64,000 nt of DNA. It comes from JAGLON01 sp041394985. GTDB lineage: Bacteria > Zixibacteria > MSB-5A5 > GN15 > JAAZOE01. Positions 1-8,972 of the stretch are shown in pieces. Both the position numbers and the translations under genes were made by a program. Below the pieces are notes generated by a model that was not told where the DNA came from, made no database searches, and worked only from the letters and a program-made list of their open reading frames with translations. Numbering within the stretch: position 1 is the stretch's first letter; every line of letters starts with the position of its first letter. The stretch covers positions 2,480,001-2,544,000 of the forward strand of contig JAWLBI010000001.1 in assembly GCA_041394985.1 (NCBI GenBank), read 5' to 3'.

Positions 1-1
1 C

Positions 2-637
2 AATAAGGGCGACACGCACAACCTCAATGTCAATATTAACCGCGATTTCAAGGCCTCGGCGGTTCTGGATATTAAAAATGCCTCGGCCGGCGAGGGTTGT
101 CCTCGGTGTGAGAGCGGCGTTTTGGAAGAATTCAGCGGAATTGAAGTCGGAAATACGTTTACGCTGGGAACGAAATATTCGGATACGCTCAACGGTAAAT
201 ATCTTGATGCAGAAGGCAATGAGAAGCCGTATTTCATGGGTTCGTATGGAATCGGGGTTACCCGGACGGCTCAGGCGGCGATTGAGAAATTCCATGACGA
301 CATGGGGATTATTTGGCCTCAAGCCATTGCGCCATATACGATTATTATTTGTCCGCTGAGTATGAACAACGACGAGTTAATAGCCGCGGCTGACGATATA
401 TATAAGAAATTGACGGCGGCCGGATTCGATGTCTTGTACGATGACCGCCCCGAGCGGGCCGGTGTCAAGTTCAACGATGCCGATTTGATCGGGATTCCGC
501 TTCGAATCGCCCTCGGAAACAAGTCTTTGGCCGAGGGAAAAGTGGAGTTGAAGCTCCGCTGTGAGAAGGAAGTTGAGGCGGTGGAATTGGACAAGATCGT
601 GGAGAAAACGGCCGAGATTCTGAAGCGGGCAATATAG
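2..637 (+). CDS. proS: Prolyl-tRNA synthetase, C-terminal part (5' end outside window)
   Basis: This is the last 211 residues of class II prolyl-tRNA synthetase, which charges tRNA-Pro in the cytoplasm. The open frame runs from the window edge without a start codon. It shows a CPRC pair, the family stretch GIEVGNTFTLGTKYS, then the class II motif 3 region (FMGSYGIGVTR). The anticodon-binding alpha/beta domain follows (APYTIIICPL ... GFDVLYDDR ... IPLRIALG). The layout fits the bacterial-type enzyme with an insertion domain rather than the archaeal type, although the insertion itself lies outside the window. The stop is followed by about 170 bases before rimP, so the next operon probably starts separately. 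Confidence 0.95.
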   Translation, partial: NKGDTHNLNVNINRDFKASAVLDIKNASAGEGCPRCESGVLEEFSGIEVGNTFTLGTKYSDTLNGKYLDAEGNEKPYFMGSYGIGVTRTAQAAIEKFHDDMGIIWPQAIAPYTIIICPLSMNNDELIAAADDIYKKLTAAGFDVLYDDRPERAGVKFNDADLIGIPLRIALGNKSLAEGKVELKLRCEKEVEAVELDKIVEKTAEILKRAI

Positions 638-649
638 CCGTTTTTTTTG

Positions 650-678
650 TTGCTTTCCCGTTCTAATTTATTATACTA
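650..678 (+). promoter_or_regulatory. Candidate sigma70-type promoter for the rimP-nusA-infB operon
   Basis: TTGCTT at 650-655 and TATACT at 673-678 are separated by 17 bases. This lies in the only sizeable gap upstream of the ribosome-maturation operon. The -10 is one base off consensus and the -35 is weak (TTG only). Transcription would begin near 685, leaving a leader of about 125 bases before rimP. Confidence 0.4.
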
Positions 679-705
679 TTAGGCTTTAGTGGGGATTTTT
701 TCCTT

Positions 706-804
706 ATGAGGGAAATGGCCCCCTTTTTGGTATGTCCAAAAAGTCGACTCAATTGCGACGTTTGGGCAGGGCGCGTTTTAAGGAGAAAAATGCGTAGTCG
801 GTAG
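706..804 (+). other. Possible leader ORF / minicistron upstream of rimP
   Basis: An open frame of 32 codons runs from ATG 706 to the stop at 802-804. Inside it, in frame, a strong Shine-Dalgarno AAGGAG (780-785) sits four bases before ATG 790, which would give a four-codon peptide. The stop falls four bases before the TTG at 809 and ten before the ATG at 815, the two possible rimP starts. The only good ribosome-binding site in the region therefore points at this minicistron and not at rimP. It may load ribosomes that then reinitiate. The peptide sequence itself resembles nothing I know. Confidence 0.2.
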
Positions 805-808
805 TGTA

Positions 809-1264
809 TTGCTTATGATACGAGACGTAAAAACAGATGTGGAGCAGTTGATCGGGCCGATCATCGAGCAGGAAGGATTCGATCTGGTCGAGATAAAACT
901 GTCTCGCTATAAGAACAATTACCGGCTTCAGATTTTTGTCGATTCGGACGCTGGCGTGACTCTGGATAATTGTGCTCATCTGTCGCGCCTGACTGGTGCG
1001 GCGCTTGATGTGTCGGATATATTCGAATCGAAATATATACTGGAACTATCCTCGCCGGGACTCGACCGGCCGCTGCACACGGAGCGTGAATTCAGGCGTC
1101 GCATAGGCGAGGAAGTTCGGATAGAGTACAAGGAAAACGGCCGTGCACGAAAGGTCCGCGGGACGCTGAAGAGCGTCGAATCCGGACAGATAACCCTCGA
1201 CGGGAAAGACGGCGAATTACACATTGCCCTCGGTGATATCGAAGAGGGCAAGGTCATTATTTAG
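809..1264 (+). CDS. rimP: Ribosome maturation factor RimP
   Basis: RimP helps assemble the 30S subunit. The 151-residue product has the two-domain RimP layout. The N-terminal alpha/beta domain contains GFDLVEIKL, the conserved LSSPGLDRPL lies near residue 90, and an SH3-like C-terminal domain follows. The position directly before nusA is the classical one. The start is uncertain. TTG 809 is given here; ATG 815 would shorten the protein by two residues. Neither has a Shine-Dalgarno at normal spacing, and translation may be coupled to a minicistron ending at 804. Confidence 0.93.
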   Translation: MLMIRDVKTDVEQLIGPIIEQEGFDLVEIKLSRYKNNYRLQIFVDSDAGVTLDNCAHLSRLTGAALDVSDIFESKYILELSSPGLDRPLHTEREFRRRIGEEVRIEYKENGRARKVRGTLKSVESGQITLDGKDGELHIALGDIEEGKVII

Positions 1265-1278
1265 GCGGAGATGAACAG

Positions 1279-2694
1279 ATGGGCTTTGATACACTTGAAG
1301 CTATTACGCTAATCGCGCGCGACAAAAACATCGACATGGATCTGGTGATTGAGACTGTTGAAGCGGGATTACTGGCTGCGGCGAGAAAAAAGTATGGATT
1401 TATCGATAACCTCTCGTTCAAGTTCGACCACAACGAAGGCGAGTTAACCATGATATCTCTGCGCGTCGTCGTCGACAAGGTGCAGGATAAGTATACCGAG
1501 ATTTCGCTCGATGAAGCGCGGGAGCTCGATCCCGAGGCGGAGCTCGATGACCACATGGAAATGTACATTGATCCGGTCGAGGAGTTCGGGCGCAATGCCA
1601 TTTTATCGGCGAAGCAGATTTTGATTCAGCGTATCCGCGAGGCCGAACGCGATCGCATTTATGACGAATATATTACGCGCGTCGGGCAACTGATTTCCGG
1701 AACGGTGCAGCAGGTGGACAAGGGGAATGTTATCGTGAATCTCGGTCGTGCCGAGGCGATTCTTCCGGTGCGCGAGCAGATATCTCGCGAGAAATATCGG
1801 CAGGGCGATCGTTTACGCGCCGTCATTCTCGATGTCCAGAAGTCGATGAAAGGCCCGCAGATTATACTCTCGCGCGTCAGCACCGATTTCATTCTGCGCC
1901 TGTTCGAATTGGAAGTACCGGAGATTTTCGAGAAGATTATCGAAGTTCGGGCTATCGCTCGCGAGGCCGGCGATCGCACGAAGCTGGCGGTGTATTCGGC
2001 GGATGATCGTATCGATCCGGTCGGTGCCTGTGTCGGTATCAAAGGCGTGCGTGTGCAATCGATCGTTCGCGAGTTAAACAATGAGCGAATCGACATCGTT
2101 GCCTACAGTTCCAATCCCGAACTGTTTGTCACCCGCGCGTTGGCTCCGGCCAAGGTCGTCGCGATGGATATTTTCCACGATGACAGCGCGATGACGGTTG
2201 CCGTCGAGGATGACAAGTTGTCCCTCGCTATCGGCAAGAATGGTCAAAATGCGCGCCTGGCGTCTCGACTCACCGGTTGGAAAATAAATATCATGTCCGA
2301 GACCGATTACAATGAGATGAAGCATCATGAAGCCGAATTGATGGTGCCGATCGGCCAGTTAAGCGGAGTCGGTGAAGTGCTGGAAGAGCGATTGGTCGAT
2401 GCAGACATTAATACGGTCAAAGATCTGGCGGACAGCCCGATTGAAGCAATCGTCGCCATTGAAGGTATCGGCGAGAAAACGGCGGAGCGGTTGATTGAGC
2501 GGGCGCAGGAGTTCATGCAGGATCACGAAGAGAAGATTCGTCAGAAGGCCGAAGAAGAGGCCGCAAGCGATGTCGAGGACGAATTGGGCGATGACGATAC
2601 GGATGAGAGCGAAGATATCGATGACGAAGCCGAGGAAGGAGACGGTGGCGATAATGTAAGTTCGGACGACAGCGACGATGAAGATGAAAAGTAA
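1279..2694 (+). CDS. nusA: Transcription termination/antitermination factor NusA
   Basis: NusA binds RNA polymerase and nascent RNA and tunes pausing, termination and antitermination. The 471-residue protein shows the polymerase-binding N-terminal domain, then an S1 domain (about 138-203, starting GTVQQVDKGNVIVNLGRAEA). Two KH domains follow: GACVGIKGVRVQSIVRELN belongs to KH1 and AIGKNGQNARLASRLTGW to KH2. A helix-hairpin-helix repeat region spans about 350-425 (LSGVGEVLEERL ... IEGIGEKTAERLI). The last 45 residues are a highly acidic Asp/Glu tail. The start is preceded by a GGAG-type site, 14 bases after rimP. Confidence 0.97.
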   Translation: MGFDTLEAITLIARDKNIDMDLVIETVEAGLLAAARKKYGFIDNLSFKFDHNEGELTMISLRVVVDKVQDKYTEISLDEARELDPEAELDDHMEMYIDPVEEFGRNAILSAKQILIQRIREAERDRIYDEYITRVGQLISGTVQQVDKGNVIVNLGRAEAILPVREQISREKYRQGDRLRAVILDVQKSMKGPQIILSRVSTDFILRLFELEVPEIFEKIIEVRAIAREAGDRTKLAVYSADDRIDPVGACVGIKGVRVQSIVRELNNERIDIVAYSSNPELFVTRALAPAKVVAMDIFHDDSAMTVAVEDDKLSLAIGKNGQNARLASRLTGWKINIMSETDYNEMKHHEAELMVPIGQLSGVGEVLEERLVDADINTVKDLADSPIEAIVAIEGIGEKTAERLIERAQEFMQDHEEKIRQKAEEEAASDVEDELGDDDTDESEDIDDEAEEGDGGDNVSSDDSDDEDEK

Positions 2695-2779
2695 GCCCGG
2701 CGACAAGCAGGCGGTAAAACTGGCGCACTCATGGAGTGAGTGTTTGCATGCAGCGGGCCGTTATTGAGTGGAGGATACA

Positions 2780-5446
2780 TTGGCTACGAAAGAGACCAAA
2801 CAACGGATATATGACATTGCCAAGGAATATAATATTTCCAGCGACGCCCTCCTCAAGGTGTTGCGGGGACTTGGCTTTACAATTAAGTCGCACATGTCCG
2901 TTGCCTCTGAAGATATGCTGGAAGCTATCTCCGATAAGTTCAAAAAGGAGATAGAAGAGGTTAAAAAAGACGTCCTGGCTCGCAAAGAAAAACTCCAGGA
3001 AATGGAGTCACGAAAGCGCCGCGAGGAAGCGGAAAAGGCGGCGCTGCGCAAGAAGGCTGAGGCGGTCGCGCGCAAGAAAAAGGCGATTGCCGACAAGAAG
3101 GCCAAAGCAATGGCCGCAAAAGAGCTCGAGAAAGAGCGCCAGGAAAAGGAACAGGTCAAGAAGCAGGAAGAGAGGGCTCGCGAGCGCGAAGAGAAGAGAA
3201 AACAGGAAGAGATCCGGAGACAGAAGGAAAAAGATGAGGCCAAGGCGAAGCGGGCAAACCTGTTGAAAGTCCAGAAACCGAAGCTGATTACACCGGCTCC
3301 TCCGGCTGAAAAAGAACCACCGCCTGAACCGAAGCCGAAAAAGAAACCGCCCAAACCTGCTGCGGCCGAGGAAAAACGCCAGGATATTTCCGATCTACAG
3401 GCTGCGGAAAAAACCGGTGGCCGCAAAAAGAAAGACAAGAAACGGGACAAGAAGAGCGGAACCGAAAGCATTCGCGTTACCCAGGAATCGTCGCGGCGCC
3501 CCGATAAAAAGGCCTTCGAATCCGATGACCAGGTAGGCAAGAAACGTAAGAAACGAGATCGCAGCAAAAAGAAAAAGGCACAAAAAGTGGATACAGCCGC
3601 CGTCAAACTCTCCTTCAAGCAGACTATGGCTACGCTTGATTCCGGCAAGAAGATTAAAAAGCATAAGAAGCGGACCCAGGCTGCCGGATTTGAAGAGGAA
3701 GGCAATGCCGTTGAAGTAACGGAATTCATGACGATTTCCGAATTGGCGAAAGTCATGGATAAAAAGCCCGCCGAATTGGTTGCGAAGTGCATGGAACTGG
3801 GTATGATGGCTACCATGAATCAGCGCCTCGATATCGACACGATCGAAACGCTGGCACTTGAATTCGACGTTGAAGTCAAACAGATTGACGATGTCGTTTC
3901 GATTGCGATCGAAGAAGAGGAAGAAGTCAATCTGGTGCCTCGCTCACCGGTCGTTACGATTATGGGACATGTCGATCATGGTAAAACAAGTTTGCTCGAC
4001 TATATTCGCGAATCGGATATCGTGTCCGGTGAAGCCGGTAAGATCACGCAGCATATCGGCGCCTATCAGGTCAGTACCAAGGGCGGCAAGATTACTTTTC
4101 TTGATACGCCGGGTCACGAAGCATTCTCGGCAATGCGCGCCCGAGGCGCCCAGGTTACGGATATCGTTATCCTGGTCGTTTCTGCAACTGAAGCAGTGAT
4201 GCCGCAGACGGTTGAGGCGATTGACCATGCGCGGGCAGCGGCGGTGCCGATTATTGTCGCCATCAACAAAATGGATTTGCCTGAGGCGAATCCCGACGCG
4301 GTCCGTCAGCAATTATCGCATCATAATCTGCTCGATGAGTCATGGGGCGGCAAAACGATCATGGTTGAGGTCTCGGCCAAGACCGGTGAAGGCATTGAAA
4401 AACTTCTGGAAATGGTGTTGCTTCAGGCTGAAATGATGGAGCTGAAGGCAGACGCGGATATCAAAGCTAATGGGACGATTATCGAGGCGCAGCTCGAAAA
4501 AGGCCGCGGCACCGTTGCGACCGTACTGGTGCAGAAAGGCACGCTTGAAATCGGTAATCCATTCGTTGCCGGAAACTTTTATGGCCGCGTCCGTGCGATG
4601 ATCGATGACCGCGAGCGCAATCTCGATAAAGCCGGGCCGTCGACGCCGGTTATGGTCATGGGTATTTCAGGGGTTCCGCTGGCGGGCGATTCGTTTATCG
4701 CCGTTTCCGATGAATCGGAAGCGCGCATCATCGCGATGAAGCGTCAGCAGATCAAGCGCGAATATGATATGCGCAGGGTCGGCACGCCGACGACTCTGGA
4801 ATCGATTTACCAGAAGATCAAAGACGGTCAGGTCACCGATTTGAAAATCGTCATCAAGGGTGACGTGGCCGGTTCGGTCGAAGCTTTGTCCGATACGCTC
4901 AGCGGTATCGGAAACGAAGAAGTGCGAGTCAACATCATTCGGTCGGGGGTCGGTGCGATTACCGAATCGGATGTGTTGCTGGCGGCGGCGTCGGATGCCA
5001 TCGTGGTCGGTTTCCATGTCACAGCCGCACCTCGTGCCCGTGAAACTGCCAACCGTGAAAAAGTCGATATTCGGACATACTCGATTATTTACGAGGTAAA
5101 AGAGGATATCACCAAGGCCATCGAGGGCCTGTTAAAACCCGAATTGATAGAGAAGTGGAAAGGATATGCCGAGGTTCGGAAACCGTTCAAGATTCCGAGA
5201 GTCGGCATGATTTGCGGTTCATATGTCCTTCAGGGCACCATTTCGCGCAATGATAAAATTCGGATTTCCCGCGATGGTGTCGTCATTCATGAGGGGACGA
5301 TCGCGTCGTTGAAGCGGTTCAAAGATGACGCGAAGGAAGTTGCCTCGGGCTTCGAATGCGGTATCGGCGTCGAAGGGTTCGACGATATCAGAGAAGGCGA
5401 TCATATCGAAACGTATGAAATGATAGAGACGTCGCGGACGTTGTAA
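2780..5446 (+). CDS. infB: Translation initiation factor IF-2
   Basis: IF-2 is the GTPase that brings fMet-tRNA to the 30S subunit. I place the start at TTG 2780 because GGAGG (2770-2774) sits five bases before it and the product then begins MATKETKQRIYDIAKEY, as IF-2 usually does. The frame is open back to GTG 2768. An N-terminal IF2_N domain is followed by a very long Lys/Glu/Ala-rich charged linker (about residues 55-310). A second IF2_N-like segment and the G domain come next: GHVDHGKTS near residue 395, DTPGHEAF, NKMD. The beta-barrel and C-terminal initiator-tRNA-binding domains follow. It is 888 residues long. No YlxR or L7Ae-like gene intervenes between nusA and infB. Confidence 0.97.
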   Translation: MATKETKQRIYDIAKEYNISSDALLKVLRGLGFTIKSHMSVASEDMLEAISDKFKKEIEEVKKDVLARKEKLQEMESRKRREEAEKAALRKKAEAVARKKKAIADKKAKAMAAKELEKERQEKEQVKKQEERAREREEKRKQEEIRRQKEKDEAKAKRANLLKVQKPKLITPAPPAEKEPPPEPKPKKKPPKPAAAEEKRQDISDLQAAEKTGGRKKKDKKRDKKSGTESIRVTQESSRRPDKKAFESDDQVGKKRKKRDRSKKKKAQKVDTAAVKLSFKQTMATLDSGKKIKKHKKRTQAAGFEEEGNAVEVTEFMTISELAKVMDKKPAELVAKCMELGMMATMNQRLDIDTIETLALEFDVEVKQIDDVVSIAIEEEEEVNLVPRSPVVTIMGHVDHGKTSLLDYIRESDIVSGEAGKITQHIGAYQVSTKGGKITFLDTPGHEAFSAMRARGAQVTDIVILVVSATEAVMPQTVEAIDHARAAAVPIIVAINKMDLPEANPDAVRQQLSHHNLLDESWGGKTIMVEVSAKTGEGIEKLLEMVLLQAEMMELKADADIKANGTIIEAQLEKGRGTVATVLVQKGTLEIGNPFVAGNFYGRVRAMIDDRERNLDKAGPSTPVMVMGISGVPLAGDSFIAVSDESEARIIAMKRQQIKREYDMRRVGTPTTLESIYQKIKDGQVTDLKIVIKGDVAGSVEALSDTLSGIGNEEVRVNIIRSGVGAITESDVLLAAASDAIVVGFHVTAAPRARETANREKVDIRTYSIIYEVKEDITKAIEGLLKPELIEKWKGYAEVRKPFKIPRVGMICGSYVLQGTISRNDKIRISRDGVVIHEGTIASLKRFKDDAKEVASGFECGIGVEGFDDIREGDHIETYEMIETSRTL

Positions 5447-5447
5447 G

Positions 5448-5729
5448 ATGGTAGTCGGCTGTTTGACCATGACGGTGAATATACCGGGTGCGCAGTCGCT
5501 GAAGGATAAGAGGCGTGTTATAAAGTCGTTGATTACGAGATTGCGGAACAAGTTCAACGCCTCGATAGCGGAAGTTGGAGATAATGATAAGTGGCAGTTG
5601 TGCCGTTTGGGGGCGTCAGTCGTATCCAATCGAGCAGATCATGCCGACAGTTGCCTGGCGGCAATTGTAAACGCGGTTGAGCAGGAACATGCGTTGTTTT
5701 TGGTCGACTATGAGATAGAGATACTGTAG
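5448..5729 (+). CDS. YlxP-like DUF503 family protein
   Basis: This 93-residue protein belongs to the DUF503/YlxP family. The N-terminal MVVGCLTMTVNIPGAQSLKDKR and the following basic helix are the family signature. The fold is a small alpha/beta sandwich of unknown biochemical role, often suggested to act in ribosome or RNA metabolism because it sits between infB and rbfA in many genomes, as it does here. The ATG lies one base after the infB stop, so translation is probably coupled. rbfA follows after two bases. Confidence 0.9.
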   Translation: MVVGCLTMTVNIPGAQSLKDKRRVIKSLITRLRNKFNASIAEVGDNDKWQLCRLGASVVSNRADHADSCLAAIVNAVEQEHALFLVDYEIEIL

Positions 5730-5731
5730 AG

Positions 5732-6127
5732 ATGAAATCGTACAAGCGATCGGTGCGAGTTGCGGACCAGATACAGCGAGATGTTTCGGAAATCATCGCG
5801 GATATGCTGCGCGACAGAGCTCATTTAATGGTGACGATCAGCGGGGTGGAAGTCTCCGATGATCTTCGCAATGCCAAAATTCTCTATACTGTGCTGGGCG
5901 GTGAAGAGGCCCGAACAGAAGCTGATGAATTCTTTGAAGCGACATTAAAAGAGATTCAATGGGAGCTAGGCAAACGACTCCGCATTCGAAAGATCCCCGA
6001 ATTAACGGCACGATATGATGACTCACTGCTCGAGGGCCTTCGCATTACGGCCCTGATCGATCAGGTGATGGCTGATTCCCCGGACGAGCCCGAAGACGAT
6101 AAAGAGAATGATGAAGCAGGCGAATAA
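5732..6127 (+). CDS. rbfA: 30S ribosome-binding factor RbfA
   Basis: RbfA binds the pre-30S particle and promotes 16S rRNA 5'-end maturation and cold adaptation. The 131-residue protein shows the KH-like fold: an N-terminal helix with RVADQIQRDVSEIIADML, a central VTISGVEVSDDLRNAKILYT strand region, and RIRKIPELTARYDDS. It has an extra acidic tail of about 17 residues (DEPEDDKENDE). Its 3' end overlaps the next gene by 20 bases in another frame, which implies coupled translation. Confidence 0.95.
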   Translation: MKSYKRSVRVADQIQRDVSEIIADMLRDRAHLMVTISGVEVSDDLRNAKILYTVLGGEEARTEADEFFEATLKEIQWELGKRLRIRKIPELTARYDDSLLEGLRITALIDQVMADSPDEPEDDKENDEAGE

Positions 6128-7109
6128 CGACGACATACGGCGCGATATTCTGGAATCGCTGTTTTCAGCGGAGCGTATCCTGATCGTCGGTCACATGAAT
6201 CCCGACGGTGATTCACTCGGATCGCAGCTTGGTCTGGCCAAGGCGCTCGAACGCCGCAATGCGCAATTCGCTATCATCAATGAAGGCATCATCCCGAATA
6301 ATTATTTGTTTTTGCCGGGAATCGATGCTGTCCGGTCGGTCGATGAGATCAATGCCGACGGCCAGGAGTTCGATTTGGCTGTGTGTATGGAGTGTTCGAA
6401 TCGTGATCGGATCGGACGGGTGGATAAATTCATACACAATGGATGCCGCATCGTCAACATCGATCATCACTCCGACAACAGCAAATTCGGACACCTGAAT
6501 CTCCTGGATTTCTCGGCGGCAGCCGCAGGGGAGATGGTTTATGAGTTACTTGTTGCGGGTGGCGTGGATATTACGCCGGAAATCGCGACAAACTTGTATA
6601 CCGCCATCCTGACGGATACCGGAAGATTCCGCTTCAACAGCACGACACCGAAATGTCTTCGGATAGCGGCCGATCTGATGGAAAAGGGAGCCGACCCATC
6701 GCATATAACGGACATGGTGTATTTTAACCAGTCGATTGGTTCACTGCGTCTCACCGGCGAAGTGCTTCTCGGGTTGGAGTATCACCTCGATAATCGCGTC
6801 TGTTTCATGACGATTACCGACGAGATGCTGCAACGAAATAATTCCGGGAAAGAAGATACGGAAGGGCTTGTCAATTATACACTGCGGGCCGAAGGTACGA
6901 AGATCGGCGCCTTATTCTCGGAGCGTGAAGCCGGTATCACAAAAGTATCTCTTCGATCGGTTAATGATGTCAGCGTCATTGAAGTTGCGGCGCGAAATGG
7001 CGGCGGCGGTCACAAAAATGCCTGCGGGTGTACATTGAATGTCGGTATCGAGGAAGCCCGCGTGAAGATTCTTAATGATATACGGGAGTTGCTGCATGGA
7101 TCAATTTGA
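6108..7109 (+). CDS. nrnA: DHH/DHHA1 phosphoesterase, NrnA-like (oligoribonuclease / pAp phosphatase)
   Basis: Proteins of this family degrade short oligoribonucleotides and dephosphorylate 3'-phosphoadenosine 5'-phosphate. The DHH domain shows the metal-binding motifs HMNPDGDSLGS (near 26-36) and NIDHHSDNSKFG, plus the LTDTGRFRFNST segment. The C-terminal DHHA1 domain carries the nucleotide-binding GGGGHKNACGC. The length of 333 residues is normal. The start is ATG 6108, inside the end of rbfA; ATG 6111 is equally possible. The position between rbfA and truB is common in bacteria. Confidence 0.93.
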   Translation: MMKQANNDDIRRDILESLFSAERILIVGHMNPDGDSLGSQLGLAKALERRNAQFAIINEGIIPNNYLFLPGIDAVRSVDEINADGQEFDLAVCMECSNRDRIGRVDKFIHNGCRIVNIDHHSDNSKFGHLNLLDFSAAAAGEMVYELLVAGGVDITPEIATNLYTAILTDTGRFRFNSTTPKCLRIAADLMEKGADPSHITDMVYFNQSIGSLRLTGEVLLGLEYHLDNRVCFMTITDEMLQRNNSGKEDTEGLVNYTLRAEGTKIGALFSEREAGITKVSLRSVNDVSVIEVAARNGGGGHKNACGCTLNVGIEEARVKILNDIRELLHGSI

Positions 7110-8028
7110 CGGCATACTCCCGGTTTATAAAGATGCGGGCATGACCAGCCACGATGTGATTTACCGTCTGCGCAAAATCCTCGGTCGCCAGAAAATAGGA
7201 CACACCGGGACTCTCGATCCGATGGCATCGGGATTGTTGCTGATCTGTCTGGGGCGAGCGACCAAGTTAACGCAGTTTTTGACAGAGTGGAATAAGGTGT
7301 ATCAGGCGGAGTTGACTCTCGGCAGGACCTCGGATACATTTGACGGCGACGGCAATATCGAAATCGGCGGATTTATTCCGGAACTCGATACAGAAGCAAT
7401 AGAAAAGGTACTGGCCGACTTTACCGGTACGATTACTCAGACGGTGCCGGCGTATTCCGCAGTGAAAGTGGATGGCCGGGAGCTCTATAAATATGCGCGC
7501 AAAGGTATTGAGAAAAAGCTGCCGGAGCGCACCGTCGAGATCGAGAAGATTGACATTCTCGATTATACGCGACCGCAATTGACGCTGCGCATAACGTGCA
7601 GTAAAGGGACGTATATCAGAGCGCTCGCCGATGATATCGGTAAGAAAATCGGCTGCGGCGCATATTTGTCCAAACTGGAGCGGTTGCGGGTCGGGCAGTT
7701 TTCGATTGATGCGGCACTGTCATTGGCAGAGACGGAACTCATATACGGACAGGAAAAACTCGGACCGTATGTCTTATCGATGCAGGAGATTTTGCAGTTT
7801 CCGACGATTTGTGTCCGCGACAGCGCCAGGCTGATGATCCGAAACGGCGGATATCCGGGACCGAGTGATATCGTGAAGTGTGACGGTGATTTCGAGCCGG
7901 GTGATTTGTTCAGCCTGTCCGATGAACAGGGTGATGTACTGGCCATTGGAAAATCGAAGTGTAATACGGCGGATTTGCCTGATGCGGCGACAGATGACTA
8001 TTTTTCTTATGTCAGGGTGTTGATATGA
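7096..8028 (+). CDS. truB: tRNA pseudouridine(55) synthase TruB
   Basis: TruB isomerises U55 in the T-loop of tRNAs. The catalytic segment GHTGTLDPMASG contains the essential Asp. Other family segments follow: GRTSDTFDGDG, the TVPAYSAVKVDG motif, YARKG, and CSKGTYIRALADDIG. I start it at ATG 7096, because CGGGAG lies just upstream and the product then begins MDQFDGILPVYKDAGMTSHD. The frame is open to ATG 7075, but that would add seven unusual residues. It overlaps nrnA by 14 bases. The C-terminal part is shaped like a short PUA-type tail. The product is 310 residues. Confidence 0.96.
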   Translation: MDQFDGILPVYKDAGMTSHDVIYRLRKILGRQKIGHTGTLDPMASGLLLICLGRATKLTQFLTEWNKVYQAELTLGRTSDTFDGDGNIEIGGFIPELDTEAIEKVLADFTGTITQTVPAYSAVKVDGRELYKYARKGIEKKLPERTVEIEKIDILDYTRPQLTLRITCSKGTYIRALADDIGKKIGCGAYLSKLERLRVGQFSIDAALSLAETELIYGQEKLGPYVLSMQEILQFPTICVRDSARLMIRNGGYPGPSDIVKCDGDFEPGDLFSLSDEQGDVLAIGKSKCNTADLPDAATDDYFSYVRVLI

Positions 8029-8960
8029 GCCTGACGGTATACAGATCGGCTGAAGAATATGTCCGCGAAGACGGGCGTCCGTGTGTCGCGACGCTGGGGA
8101 CATTCGACGGATTCCATCTCGGGCATGCATCGATTTTCAATCGGTTGTGTCAGCTCGGTGAATCCCTCGATATGCCGGCGGTTGTCATTACGTTTCACCC
8201 GCATCCGCGGGTTGTCGTTACGCCGCAGAATCCTCCGCTGTTATTGACGACACCGGAAGAGAAAGTTGCGATTCTGGAATCTCGCTTTTGCGGTTCGCTC
8301 GTGATATTGACGTTCGACGATGCGCTGCGCCAGATGACGGCCGAAGAGTTTATACAAAAGGTGTTGATAGATAAATTTCGAATTCATACGCTCATCGTCG
8401 GATACGATCACAGTTTCGGAAAAGACAGGTCCGGTACGATTGAGCATTTGAAGGAAGTCGCCGGCCGCAAGAAGTTCGACCTCGAAGTGATCGGGCCGGT
8501 GACATATAAAGATATGCCGATATCGTCCAGCCGAATTCGGCGGGCAATCGATAACGGCGAATGGAAAGACGCGATTGCCATGATGGGGCATCCGTATCCG
8601 ATTCACGGGCGAGTTGTCCGGGGACTGGGTAAGGGGAAAAATCTCGGGTGGCCCACAATAAATCTTGATTGGTCGGAGCGGAAATTACTTCCTCGCCAAG
8701 GGGTATACTCGTGCACGGCGTCTGTAGAAGGCGAACGCCACCGTGGCATGATGTTTATCGGTGTGAACATGTTCAACCCCGAGAAGTCCGTTTCGGTCGA
8801 GGCCAATCTGTTTGATTTCGACAGAGATTTGTATGACAAAGAAGTGACGCTGTGCCCGTATCATTTTATTCGGGAGAATCGTAAGTTCGATTCGGCAGAG
8901 GCGTTATCGCGGCAAATCGCGAAAGACAAAGAAGAAATTGAGAAATTGTTGTTTAAATAA
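8025..8960 (+). CDS. ribF: Bifunctional riboflavin kinase / FAD synthetase
   Basis: RibF makes FMN from riboflavin and then FAD. The N-terminal nucleotidyltransferase domain shows TLGTFDGFHLGH near residue 25 and the ISSSRIRRAI motif. The C-terminal flavokinase domain (from about residue 185) shows GRVVRGLGKGKNLGWPTINL and the following GVY, MMFIGVN and EANLFDFD segments. Both activities should therefore be present. Length 311. The start codon overlaps the truB stop (ATGA), a typical coupled arrangement. In this window the product would also supply flavin for the hydrogenase HydB fusion at the far end, although nothing links their regulation. Confidence 0.96.
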   Translation: MSLTVYRSAEEYVREDGRPCVATLGTFDGFHLGHASIFNRLCQLGESLDMPAVVITFHPHPRVVVTPQNPPLLLTTPEEKVAILESRFCGSLVILTFDDALRQMTAEEFIQKVLIDKFRIHTLIVGYDHSFGKDRSGTIEHLKEVAGRKKFDLEVIGPVTYKDMPISSSRIRRAIDNGEWKDAIAMMGHPYPIHGRVVRGLGKGKNLGWPTINLDWSERKLLPRQGVYSCTASVEGERHRGMMFIGVNMFNPEKSVSVEANLFDFDRDLYDKEVTLCPYHFIRENRKFDSAEALSRQIAKDKEEIEKLLFK

Positions 8961-8972
8961 GGAGTACGTAAC

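Noticed and set aside
2684..2767. 27-codon frame overlapping the end of nusA and reaching infB
   Set aside because: It opens inside the acidic tail of nusA without a Shine-Dalgarno, has no family resemblance, and its length fits a chance frame in the gap. It is not a YlxR remnant.
2761..3816. 351-codon minus-strand frame opposite infB
   Set aside because: It is the Ser/Phe-rich complement of the Lys/Glu-rich linker of IF-2, a codon-bias shadow rather than a gene.
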